DNA from: DASVDK01 sp036562265 [NCBI: Thermodesulfobacteriota bacterium]
GTDB taxonomy: Bacteria; DASVDK01
Reading direction: 5' to 3'
Assembly: GCA_036562265.1 (NCBI GenBank)
Contig: DATCKS010000401.1
Coordinates: 1 to 7,790 of the forward strand
DNA length: 7,790 bases
The position numbers and the translations under genes are program-made. The stretch's first letter is position 1, and each line of letters begins with the position of its first letter. Under the pieces are notes generated by a model. The model was not told the DNA's origin and searched no databases. It worked only from the letters and a program-made list of their open reading frames with translations. Below, piece by piece: positions 1 to 5,233 of the stretch.

Positions 1-176
1 CCCCTGCCGATGGCCGCCACCTCGGCGGCGAGGGCGGCCTCGATGCGCGCGCGCAGCGCCGGCGGCGCGGCCGGGCGCGACGCGTACGCGCGAAGCGCCG
101 CGACGGGTTCGCGGTCCTCCGGCGAGACCTCCTCGACAGGCGTGTCGTCGCGGTCCGTGCGTCGCTCGTCCGTCAC
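1..176 (-). CDS. Partial ORF translationally coupled to the ECF sigma factor; possible anti-sigma factor
   Basis: Reading on the minus strand from a GTG at 176-174, an open frame of 58 codons continues to the window edge without a stop. Its GTG overlaps the TGA stop of the sigma factor gene (GTGA at 176-173), the usual arrangement for translationally coupled genes. The visible protein begins with a charged, acidic stretch (about residues 1-25), followed by an Ala/Arg-rich helix-prone segment containing APPALRARIEAALAAE (about residues 37-52). Segments of the form PPxLRxRI are common in membrane-anchored anti-sigma factors, and a gene directly after an ECF sigma factor is often its anti-sigma. 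However, no His-Cys-Cys zinc finger and no membrane segment is visible in this fragment, so the role rests mainly on position. The C-terminal part lies outside the window. The start is inferred from the overlap and the absence of any stop; I am fairly confident that it is a gene and unsure of its function. Confidence 0.5.
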   Translation of the reverse strand, partial: MTDERRTDRDDTPVEEVSPEDREPVAALRAYASRPAAPPALRARIEAALAAEVAAIGR

Positions 177-739
177 CGTGCGTAGTCCTTCAACGAGATC
201 CGCAGCAGCGCGCGCCCTCGGAAGACCCGCGACTTGATCGTCCCCACCGGGCAGCCAACCACCTCGGCCGCTTCGGCCATCGTCAGTTCCTCGACGTCGC
301 AGAGCCAGACGGCCTCCCGGTACTCGACCGGGAGGGCGGCCAGCGCGGCGTCGATCGCCCGCCGGCTCACAGCGGCGTCGAGGGCGGGCTCGGGATCGAC
401 CGGCACGTCGGGGAGCCGGTCACCGGCCTGCGACGCGCTCTCCGGTGGGCGAGGCCCGGAGGCCGCGGGCTGCTCGCGGCCCGAGCGGGCCTCCATGTTG
501 AGGAAGGTCCGTCTCAGGATCGTAAACAGCCACGCGCGGAGGTTGGTTCCCGGCTGGAACGTCTCGCGAGCCCTGAGCCCCTTCACCATCGTCTCCTGGA
601 CGAGGTCGTCGGCATCGGCGGCATTGCGGGCGAGCCATCGCGCAAAGGCGTAGAGGGCGTCCAGATGCTCGAGGAGCGCCGCGGCGAACGCCGCGGCGGC
701 CTGGGCGTCGTCCCGGTCGGCCCGATCGCGGCGCGGCAC
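173..739 (-). CDS. ECF-family RNA polymerase sigma factor (sigma-70 family, RpoE-like)
   Basis: A 188-residue protein with the two-domain layout of group 4 (ECF) sigma factors. Region 2 spans about residues 27-85 and includes DADDLVQET (43-51, region 2.2, core polymerase contact) and the LRAWLFTILRRTFLN stretch (67-81, -10 recognition). A Pro/Ala/Ser-rich linker covers about 86-122. Region 4 spans about 128-181, with AALPVEYREAVWL and the helix-turn-helix GCPVGTIKSRVFRGR (162-176) that reads the -35 element. There is no region 1.1 or 3 and no C-terminal extension, so it is of ordinary ECF size. The start is a GTG at 739-737, 24 bases downstream of the lgt stop, with a weak GAGG about nine bases before it. 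It directs transcription of an unknown regulon. The gene that follows overlaps its stop codon and may be its cognate regulator. Family assignment is firm; the ECF subgroup and the inducing signal cannot be read from the sequence. Confidence 0.95.
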   Translation of the reverse strand: MPRRDRADRDDAQAAAAFAAALLEHLDALYAFARWLARNAADADDLVQETMVKGLRARETFQPGTNLRAWLFTILRRTFLNMEARSGREQPAASGPRPPESASQAGDRLPDVPVDPEPALDAAVSRRAIDAALAALPVEYREAVWLCDVEELTMAEAAEVVGCPVGTIKSRVFRGRALLRISLKDYAR

Positions 740-757
740 GGCGGGGCGCCTCGTCCG

Positions 758-773
758 GCGACGCTAGCGTCGC
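758..773. repeat. 16-bp perfect palindrome at the lgt stop / sigma factor leader
   Basis: GCGACGCTAGCGTCGC is perfectly self-complementary and contains the lgt TAG stop codon (766-764 on the minus strand) at its centre. As DNA it could be a symmetric protein-binding site. As RNA it could fold into a 6-bp stem with a CUAG tetraloop, 18 bases before the sigma factor start codon, and so affect translation or stability of the downstream message. No U-tract follows, so it is not a standard terminator. Function is unknown. Confidence 0.4.
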
Positions 774-1597
774 GCTCGTGCGCGGCCCGCCGTGTCCGGA
801 CCGGCGGCCGGCGTGGTCCGCGGCGGGCGTTGCCTGAGGAGGACCAGGAGCCCGACGGCCGAGACGACGACGAGGACGAGGCTGACGACCTGGGCCGCGC
901 GCAGCCCCCCGGCCATCAGGCTGTCGAGCCTCAGGCCCTCGATGAAGAACCGCCCGACGGAGTAGAGCCCGAGGTAGCAGAGGAAGAGCGCCCCCGGCCG
1001 GGGCGCGAGGCGCCTCCGCAGCCCGAACCAGAGGACGAGGAAGACGCCGAGGTTCCAGAGCGATTCGTAGAGGAACGTCGGGTGGAAGAAGTCGTACGCC
1101 TCGAAGCCGGGCACCCGCCGCTCCGGCGGGATGTAGAGCTTCCACGGCAGGTCGGTCGGACGCCCGTAGGCTTCCGAGTTGAAGAAGTTCCCCCACCGTC
1201 CGATGGCCTGCGCGAGGGCCAGGGAGGGGGCCGCGACGTCGAGGTACGGGGCGACCGGCAGCCGGCGCCACCAGCGCATGTAGACGACCCCCGCGGTGAT
1301 GCCGCCGATGAGGCCGCCGTGGATCGCGATGCCGCCCTTCCAGATGGCCGGGATGTCGGCCGGCCGGCTCGCGTAGACGTCCCAGTTGAACGCGACGTAG
1401 TAGGCGCGGGCGCAGACGAAGCCGACCAGCATGGCCACGAGCGTGGCGGTCGTCAGCGCGTCCGCGTCGAGGCCGCGCCGGTCGGCCTCGCGCGTCGCGA
1501 GGTGCAGGCCGATGAGCGCGCCCGCGGCGATGAGCACCCCGTACCACCGGATGGTGATGGGCCAGGAGATGATCTCGGGCCCCGGCGAGGTGAACAT
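764..1597 (-). CDS. lgt: Prolipoprotein diacylglyceryl transferase
   Basis: Lgt transfers the diacylglyceryl group of phosphatidylglycerol to the lipobox cysteine of prolipoproteins at the periplasmic face of the inner membrane, the first step of lipoprotein maturation. The 277-residue product has the family's multi-pass membrane pattern. It keeps the key residues: WYG near 18-20 (Tyr19), HGGL at 93-96 (His93, like E. coli His103), the Lgt signature GRWGNFFNSEAYG at 133-145 (Arg134 and Glu142, like Arg143 and Glu151) and GRFFIE at 215-220 (Arg216 and Glu220, like Arg239 and Glu243). The C-terminal tail from about residue 257 is Arg/Pro/Ala-rich and not conserved. An in-frame ATG at 1642 would add 15 residues. 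I chose 1597 because MFTSPGPEIISWPITIRWYG matches the usual Lgt N-terminus and because a promoter-like sequence lies between the two ATGs. It is the first gene of a minus-strand operon with the ECF sigma factor. Confidence 0.95.
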   Translation of the reverse strand: MFTSPGPEIISWPITIRWYGVLIAAGALIGLHLATREADRRGLDADALTTATLVAMLVGFVCARAYYVAFNWDVYASRPADIPAIWKGGIAIHGGLIGGITAGVVYMRWWRRLPVAPYLDVAAPSLALAQAIGRWGNFFNSEAYGRPTDLPWKLYIPPERRVPGFEAYDFFHPTFLYESLWNLGVFLVLWFGLRRRLAPRPGALFLCYLGLYSVGRFFIEGLRLDSLMAGGLRAAQVVSLVLVVVSAVGLLVLLRQRPPRTTPAAGPDTAGRARARR

Positions 1598-1713
1598 GGC
1601 CGGGAGCCTACCATGCGCCCGAGGGCTTTGCCAACGCCGCATCCCCCCTGGACGCGCCGCGTCGTACCGTGGCCTGGGTGGCGGCGGCGCCGGAGGTGCG
1701 CTAGCGTTGCCGC
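1598..1713. other. Divergent intergenic region between lgt and mce
   Basis: These 116 bases separate two divergently transcribed genes and hold no open frame with coding features. They must contain the start signals for both sides unless mce is read from further upstream. On the minus side there is the candidate lgt promoter. On the plus side TAGCGT (1702-1707) lies six bases before the mce ATG and resembles a -10 element, but no convincing -35 is visible 16-18 bases before it. Confidence 0.6.
1605..1634 (-). promoter_or_regulatory. Candidate sigma-70-type promoter for lgt
   Basis: On the minus strand TTGGCA (1634-1629) is followed after 18 bases by TAGGCT (1610-1605). The first differs from TTGACA at one position; the second keeps the three most conserved -10 bases (T, A and final T). 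Only seven bases separate it from the ATG at 1597, so a transcript would start at or next to the start codon and be nearly leaderless. This fits the lack of a clear ribosome binding site. It is a sequence match only. Confidence 0.4.
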
Positions 1714-2118
1714 ATGCTCACCCGTCTGCACCACGTGGCGGTCCTGGTCCCCGATCTCGACGCCGCCCTCGTCCCCTTCCGCGACCTCCTCGGCCTTGCC
1801 GTCTCGCGCGTCGAGACGGTCGGCGAGCAGCGCGTCCGCGTCGCGTTCCTGCCGATCGGCGACACGCGCATCGAGCTGGTCGAGCCGCTCGAGAAGGACG
1901 GCAGCCTCGCTCGCTTCATCGAGCGGACCGGGGGCGGGGGCCTGCACCACGTCTGCTTCGAGGTGGAGGACATCGCGGCGGCCCTCGCCACGCTCAAGGC
2001 GCGGGGGGCGCGGTTGATCGACGAGACGGCGCGCCCCGGCGGCCACGGGATGCTCGTCGCCTTCGTGCACCCCTCGTCGACCTCGCGCGTCCTGGTCGAG
2101 CTCGCGCAGGAGCCTTGA
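1714..2118 (+). CDS. mce: Methylmalonyl-CoA epimerase (VOC superfamily)
   Basis: The enzyme interconverts the (S) and (R) epimers of methylmalonyl-CoA, supplying the B12-dependent methylmalonyl-CoA mutase in propionyl-CoA breakdown (or acting in the reverse route). The 134-residue protein is of typical family length and shows the two repeated beta-alpha-beta-beta-beta modules of the vicinal oxygen chelate fold. Likely metal ligands are His7 (LHHVAVLV), Glu54 (TRIELVEP), His79 (LHHVCFEV) and Glu129 (VLVELAQ). Other family signatures are RVAFLPIGDTRIELVEPL (42-59), the GGGGLHH turn (73-79) and RLIDETARPGGHG (100-112). One oddity is HPSSTSRVLVEL near the C-terminus, where most members have HPKSTGGVL-type sequence. 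The start is fixed by an in-frame TAG 12 bases upstream. GGAGG at 1692-1696 is 17 bases from the ATG, too far for a normal ribosome binding site. Its position just before the B12 uptake genes fits its pathway. Confidence 0.92.
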   Translation: MLTRLHHVAVLVPDLDAALVPFRDLLGLAVSRVETVGEQRVRVAFLPIGDTRIELVEPLEKDGSLARFIERTGGGGLHHVCFEVEDIAAALATLKARGARLIDETARPGGHGMLVAFVHPSSTSRVLVELAQEP

Positions 2119-2143
2119 CACCCCGCGCGGCGGGGCTTACCGT
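2115..2143 (+). promoter_or_regulatory. Candidate promoter of the btuFCD-like operon
   Basis: A perfect TTGACA (2115-2120) is followed after 17 bases by TACCGT (2138-2143), which keeps the most conserved T, A and final T of a -10 element. The -35 shares bases with the last codon and TGA stop of mce. Transcription would begin near 2150, just ahead of the cobalamin aptamer, exactly where a riboswitch leader should start. The spacer carries a GC-rich inverted repeat (2121-2135). The position makes the match more credible than the bases alone. Confidence 0.55.
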
Positions 2144-2159
2144 TTGAGCCACTTTCGTC

Positions 2160-2352
2160 GAACGCTGGCGCCCCCAAGGGAAGCGTGGTGAGAATCCACC
2201 GCTGCCCCGCAACTGTGATCGGCGACGAAACCCGCGAGCGCCACTGATCGGCACCCCGGCAGCCGAGGTCCGGGCCTCTCGACGGACCGAGCGCACGGGC
2301 GAGGATCGGGAAGGCGCGGGGAGTAGGACGACCCGAGAGCCAGGAGACCTGA
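2160..2352 (+). ncRNA. Cobalamin riboswitch 1 (aptamer), upstream of the btuF-like gene
   Basis: The adenosyl- or other cobalamin-binding aptamer is recognised from its conserved blocks in order: AAGGGAAGCGTGGTGAGAAT with closing CCACCGCTG (P3, from 2176), CCCGCAACTGTGA (2206-2218), CCACTGATCGG (2241-2251), GGGAAGG (2308-2314), AGTAGGACGACCCG (2322-2335) and the B12 box AGCCAGGAGACCTG (2338-2351). Closing pairs can be drawn between CTGGC (2165-2169) and GCCAG (2339-2343), and P5 between GGCG (2221-2224) and CGCC (2239-2242). It lies between the candidate promoter and the transport operon and so would reduce uptake gene expression when cobalamin is plentiful. The exact ends are approximate. 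Which cobalamin form it prefers cannot be read here. Confidence 0.95.
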
Positions 2353-2369
2353 AGGGCGCTCCCGATCGA

Positions 2370-2391
2370 TGACCTTTCGCGGGAAGGGTCA
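2370..2391 (+). promoter_or_regulatory. Ribosome-binding-site sequestering hairpin (P13) of riboswitch 1
   Basis: TGACCTTTC (2370-2378) pairs along its full length with GAAGGGTCA (2383-2391), one G-U included, around the loop GCGG. The 3' arm contains the purine-rich ribosome binding site and ends two bases before the GTG start at 2394. TCGCGGG in the loop and upper stem (2377-2383) is exactly complementary to CCCGCGA in aptamer loop L5 (2231-2237), the expected kissing-loop partner. Ligand-bound aptamer should therefore stabilise the hairpin and block translation. Confidence 0.8.
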
Positions 2392-2393
2392 CG

Positions 2394-3293
2394 GTGCGTG
2401 CTCTCGCTCTCGTCACGATCATCGGCGCCCTGGTCGGCCTGACGGCCGGCACGGCGCGGTCGGCGGTCCCGGCGGACGGCCGGGTGGTGGTCGACGACCT
2501 CGGCCGCGAGGTCTCCCTGGCCGCCGCGCCGAGGCGCATCGTCTCGCTCGCCCCGAACCTCACCGAGATCGTCTACGCCCTCGGGCTCGGCGACCGGCTC
2601 GTCGGCGTGACCGACTTCTGCGACTATCCCGCCGAGGTCTCGCGCGTGCCGCGGGTCGGGGGCGTGACGAGCCCGTCGGCGGAGCGGATCGTGTCCCTCC
2701 ACCCGGACCTGGTCCTCGCCACCACGGCCGGCAACGGTCGCGACGAGATCCTGGCGCTCGCGCGGCTCGGCCTGCCGGTCGTCGTGAGCGCGCCGCGCGA
2801 CGTCGACGCGGTCGCCCGCTCGTTCGAGCTGATCGGCCTGGCGGCCGGCGTACCGGACCGCGGCCGGGCGCTGGCGTCCGCCTTCCGCGACAGGATCGAC
2901 GCGGTGCGGCGTCGGGTCGCGGACCGACCCCGGCCGCGCACCCTCGTGGTGGTCTGGCCCGACCCGATCGTGGCGGCGGGGCCGTCGAGCTTCGTCGCGA
3001 GCCTCCTCGCGGTGGCCGGAGGGGTCAACGCGCTCTCGGGGCACGGGGGGCGGTTCACCGAGCAGTACCCGACGCTCGGGGTCGAGTCGGTCCTCGCCCT
3101 CGCCCCCGAGGCGATCGTCCTCGCCGCCTTTCCCGGCAAGACGATCGAGGCGCTCGATCGACTCCGCCGCTACCCGCAGCTTCCGGCCGTGCGCGACGGC
3201 CGCCTCGCCGCGATCCCGCAGGAGCTGCTGATCCGCCCGGGGCCCCGCCTGGCGCTTGCCGCCGAGGCGCTTGCCGAGGCGCTCCACCCGTGA
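2394..3293 (+). CDS. btuF: Cobalamin ABC transporter, periplasmic substrate-binding protein (BtuF-like)
   Basis: The 299-residue protein captures corrinoid in the periplasm and delivers it to the BtuCD-type importer. An N-terminal signal peptide is visible: positive MR, hydrophobic stretch to about residue 19, probable cleavage near 24-27. There is no lipobox cysteine, so it should be soluble. The body has the two-lobed class III binding fold of the BtuF/FecB group: DDLGREVSLAAAPRRIVSLAPNLTEIVYALGLGDRLVGVT (34-73), CDYP (76-79), ERIVSLHPDLVLAT (97-110) and a C-lobe with ESVLALAPEAIV (231-242). Glu97 and Glu231 sit where E. coli BtuF carries the two glutamates that dock on BtuC arginines. The start is a GTG whose ribosome binding site lies inside the riboswitch hairpin. 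Its stop overlaps the permease start. The cobalamin riboswitch upstream and the neighbours favour B12 over haem or siderophore as substrate. Confidence 0.9.
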   Translation: MRALALVTIIGALVGLTAGTARSAVPADGRVVVDDLGREVSLAAAPRRIVSLAPNLTEIVYALGLGDRLVGVTDFCDYPAEVSRVPRVGGVTSPSAERIVSLHPDLVLATTAGNGRDEILALARLGLPVVVSAPRDVDAVARSFELIGLAAGVPDRGRALASAFRDRIDAVRRRVADRPRPRTLVVVWPDPIVAAGPSSFVASLLAVAGGVNALSGHGGRFTEQYPTLGVESVLALAPEAIVLAAFPGKTIEALDRLRRYPQLPAVRDGRLAAIPQELLIRPGPRLALAAEALAEALHP

Positions 3294-4345
3294 CGGTCCT
3301 CGACCGCGCCGCGCCGATCGTCCGCCACCGCGGCCCGCTGCCGCTGCCGGCGGTGGGCCTCGCGGCGGCCGTCTGCCTGGTCGCCGCGCTCCTCGGGCTC
3401 GGCTACGGCGCATCCGACCTCGGGCCGATGGACGTCCTCGGCCTCGCCTGGCGCGCCGCCACGGGCCGGCCGGTCGACGCGACGACGGCGGCGATCGTCC
3501 TCGAGCTCAGGCTGCCCCGCGTGGTTGCCGCCATGCTCGTCGGCGCGGCGCTCGCCGCCTCGGGCGCGGTCTTCCAGGGGCTCCTCCGGAACCCCCTTGC
3601 CGACCCGTACGTGGTCGGCGTGTCGTCCGGCGCGGCCGCCGGCGCGGTCCTCGCGATCTGTCTCGGCGCGACCGGTCGCGTTCTCGGGCTGCCGGTCGTG
3701 CCGGCGTCGGCCTTCGCCGGCGGGCTTGCCGCCATCCTGGTGGTGGACCGGATCGCCCAGGCCGCCCCCGCCTCCCGGGCGCTCGGCACCGTGCTGGCCG
3801 GGGTCGTCCTCTCGTCGCTCGCGTCGGCCGTCATCATGCTGCTCATCACCGCCTCGCCCGACCCCTTCGTCCGCGGCTCGCTCGTCTGGCTCATGGGCGA
3901 CTTCGGCATGGTGACGCCCGACGGGCTGCCGGTCCTCGCCTTCGCGGTGGCGCTCGGGCTTGCCGGCGTCTACGCCGCCTCGCGCACGCTGAACCTGCTC
4001 GCCCTCGGCGACGAGGCGGCGCACGCCCTCGGCGTCGAGCCCGGCCCGGCGCGGCGGCGCCTCTTCGTGCTCGCCTCGCTCCTCACGGGCGTCGCCGTCG
4101 CCGCGGTCGGCGTCGTGAGCTTCGTCGGCCTGATCGTCCCCCACGCCGTGCGGTTCGTCCTCGGCGCCGACCACCGGCGCCTCGTGCCGTTCTCGGCCGC
4201 CTTCGGCGGGGCGTTCGTCGTGCTGGCCGATCTCGTGGCGCGCGTCGTCGCGGCTCCGGCGGAGCTGCCGATCGGCGCCGTCACCGCCCTCTGCGGCGCG
4301 CCCTTCTTCCTCTGGCTCCTCGTCAGGCGGCTGCCCCATGCGTGA
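3290..4345 (+). CDS. btuC: Cobalamin ABC transporter permease (BtuC-like, FecCD family)
   Basis: The inner-membrane channel subunit, expected to work as a homodimer with two BtuD-like ATPases. The 351-residue protein has many hydrophobic segments, consistent with about ten transmembrane helices. Family signatures are LRLPR (73-77), the QGLLRNPLADPYVVGVSSGA stretch (96-115), ALGDEAAHALGVEPG (238-252, the coupling-helix region that contacts the ATPase), VSFVGLIVPHAVRFVLG (276-292) and AELPIGAVTALCGAPFFLWLL (324-344). The start is the GTG at 3290, overlapping the btuF-like stop as GTGA (3290-3293). The same frame stays open back to 2369, but that stretch translates to low-complexity Arg/Gly/Pro sequence lying over btuF and was excluded. 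The 3' end overlaps the ATPase gene by eight bases. Regulation should follow riboswitch 1 through translational coupling. The FecCD fold also serves iron chelates; context sets the substrate. Confidence 0.9.
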   Translation: MTVLDRAAPIVRHRGPLPLPAVGLAAAVCLVAALLGLGYGASDLGPMDVLGLAWRAATGRPVDATTAAIVLELRLPRVVAAMLVGAALAASGAVFQGLLRNPLADPYVVGVSSGAAAGAVLAICLGATGRVLGLPVVPASAFAGGLAAILVVDRIAQAAPASRALGTVLAGVVLSSLASAVIMLLITASPDPFVRGSLVWLMGDFGMVTPDGLPVLAFAVALGLAGVYAASRTLNLLALGDEAAHALGVEPGPARRRLFVLASLLTGVAVAAVGVVSFVGLIVPHAVRFVLGADHRRLVPFSAAFGGAFVVLADLVARVVAAPAELPIGAVTALCGAPFFLWLLVRRLPHA

Positions 4346-5156
4346 GCCCGTCCTGGTGTTCGACGAGGTGCGCTTCCGCTACGGGCCGCGGATGCCCTGG
4401 GTCCTCGACGGCGTGTCGCTCGACGTGCGCGAGGGGGAGGCGCTCGGCCTCGTCGGTCCCAACGCCGCCGGCAAGACCACCGTCCTCAGGCTGGCCACCG
4501 GCTTCGTGCGCCCCACCGCCGGGACCGTTCGGCTCTTCGGCCGGCCGGTGGCGGAGTGGAGCCGGCGCGAGGCGGCGCGCCGCGTCGCCCTGGTGCCGCA
4601 GGAGGTGCCGATCGGGCTCCCCTTCCGGGCCGGCGAGGTGGTGCTGATGGGCCGCGCGCCGCACCTGTCGGGGCTCGGCTTCGAGGGCGAGGCCGACATC
4701 GCGGCCGCGGCGGCGGCCATGGCGCGGGCCGGCGTGCGGCACCTGGCCGACCGGCCGGTCGACGCCCTGTCGGGCGGCGAGCGGCGGCGCGTCCTCCTGG
4801 CCCGCGCCCTCGCGCAGGGCGCCCGGCTGCTCCTCCTCGACGAGCCGGCGTCGCACCTCGACCTCGGCCACCAGCACGCCGTGGTCGACCTGGTTCGGGA
4901 CCTCGCCGCCGAGGGCGTCGCCGTCGTCGCCGTCTGGCACGACCTCACCCTGGCGGCCGCGGCGAGCGACCGGCTGGCGCTGCTGTCGGGCGGTCGCATC
5001 GCCGCCGTAGGGAGTCCGGAGGCGGTCCTGACGCCAGAGATCGTCTCGGCCGCGTACGGGTGCGAGGTCCTCGTCGACCGGCATCCTCTGACCGGACGCC
5101 CGCGCGTGACGATCGCGGGCGCAACGAACGGGAGGGACACCGTGAGACGCGCGTGA
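4338..5156 (+). CDS. btuD: Cobalamin ABC transporter ATP-binding protein (BtuD-like)
   Basis: The cytoplasmic ATPase that drives import. The 272-residue protein has every ABC motif: Walker A GPNAAGKTT (40-48), Q-loop VPQE with Gln88, signature LSGGE (144-148), Walker B RLLLLDEP (163-170), D-loop SHLD (172-175) and H-loop His201 in VWHD. The C-terminal part (about 218-260), with GRIAAVGSPEAVLTPEIVSAAYGCEVLV, is characteristic of the importers of the FepC/BtuD group. The ATG at 4338 overlaps the permease stop by eight bases. It is the last gene of the first transport operon; a 364-base gap containing a second riboswitch follows. No key residue is missing. The protein family is certain; the corrinoid role comes from context. 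Confidence 0.92.
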   Translation: MREPVLVFDEVRFRYGPRMPWVLDGVSLDVREGEALGLVGPNAAGKTTVLRLATGFVRPTAGTVRLFGRPVAEWSRREAARRVALVPQEVPIGLPFRAGEVVLMGRAPHLSGLGFEGEADIAAAAAAMARAGVRHLADRPVDALSGGERRRVLLARALAQGARLLLLDEPASHLDLGHQHAVVDLVRDLAAEGVAVVAVWHDLTLAAAASDRLALLSGGRIAAVGSPEAVLTPEIVSAAYGCEVLVDRHPLTGRPRVTIAGATNGRDTVRRA

Positions 5157-5164
5157 CGAACCGT

Positions 5165-5233
5165 GCGGGATGCATCGGCGTCGCGGCGCTCGGGCCTTCG
5201 GCCCGGGGCCGCTGGCGCGGCCCGCATCTCCGC
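5165..5233 (+). repeat. Nested GC-rich inverted repeats downstream of the btuD-like gene
   Basis: CGGGCC (5191-5196) and GGCCCG (5200-5205) form a perfect 6-bp stem with a TTC loop. Outside it GCGGC (5183-5187) pairs with GCCGC (5208-5212), and further out GCGGGATGC (5165-5173) nearly pairs with GCATCTCCGC (5224-5233). The structure ends just before riboswitch 2. It could end or pause the btuFCD transcript, but no run of T follows, so a standard intrinsic terminator is not supported. No clear promoter for the next unit is visible here. Confidence 0.45.

Noticed and set aside
10-237. Small plus-strand frame at the left edge
   Set aside because: It is antisense to the sigma factor end and the coupled ORF and is Ser/Arg/Ala low complexity.
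1598-1642. Upstream ATG at 1642 as the lgt start
   Set aside because: The added residues (MRRWQSPRAHGRLPA) are not Lgt-like, and the candidate promoter would lie inside them.
2121-2135. CCCCGC-GCG-GCGGGG inverted repeat after mce as an intrinsic terminator
   Set aside because: The stem is short and is followed by CTTACCGTTT, with only three T in a row, and it lies between promoter-like elements. A weak terminator role remains possible but is not supported enough to annotate.
2369-3289. N-terminal extension of the permease frame back to an ATG at 2369
   Set aside because: The extra sequence is Arg/Gly/Pro low complexity, overlaps all of the btuF-like gene and is absent from FecCD permeases. 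The ATG also sits at the base of the riboswitch hairpin.
1701-3413. 570-codon minus-strand frame across mce, riboswitch 1 and the btuF-like gene
   Set aside because: It crosses a structured RNA and two recognised genes and has Arg/Gly/Asp-rich, non-family sequence; a composition artefact.
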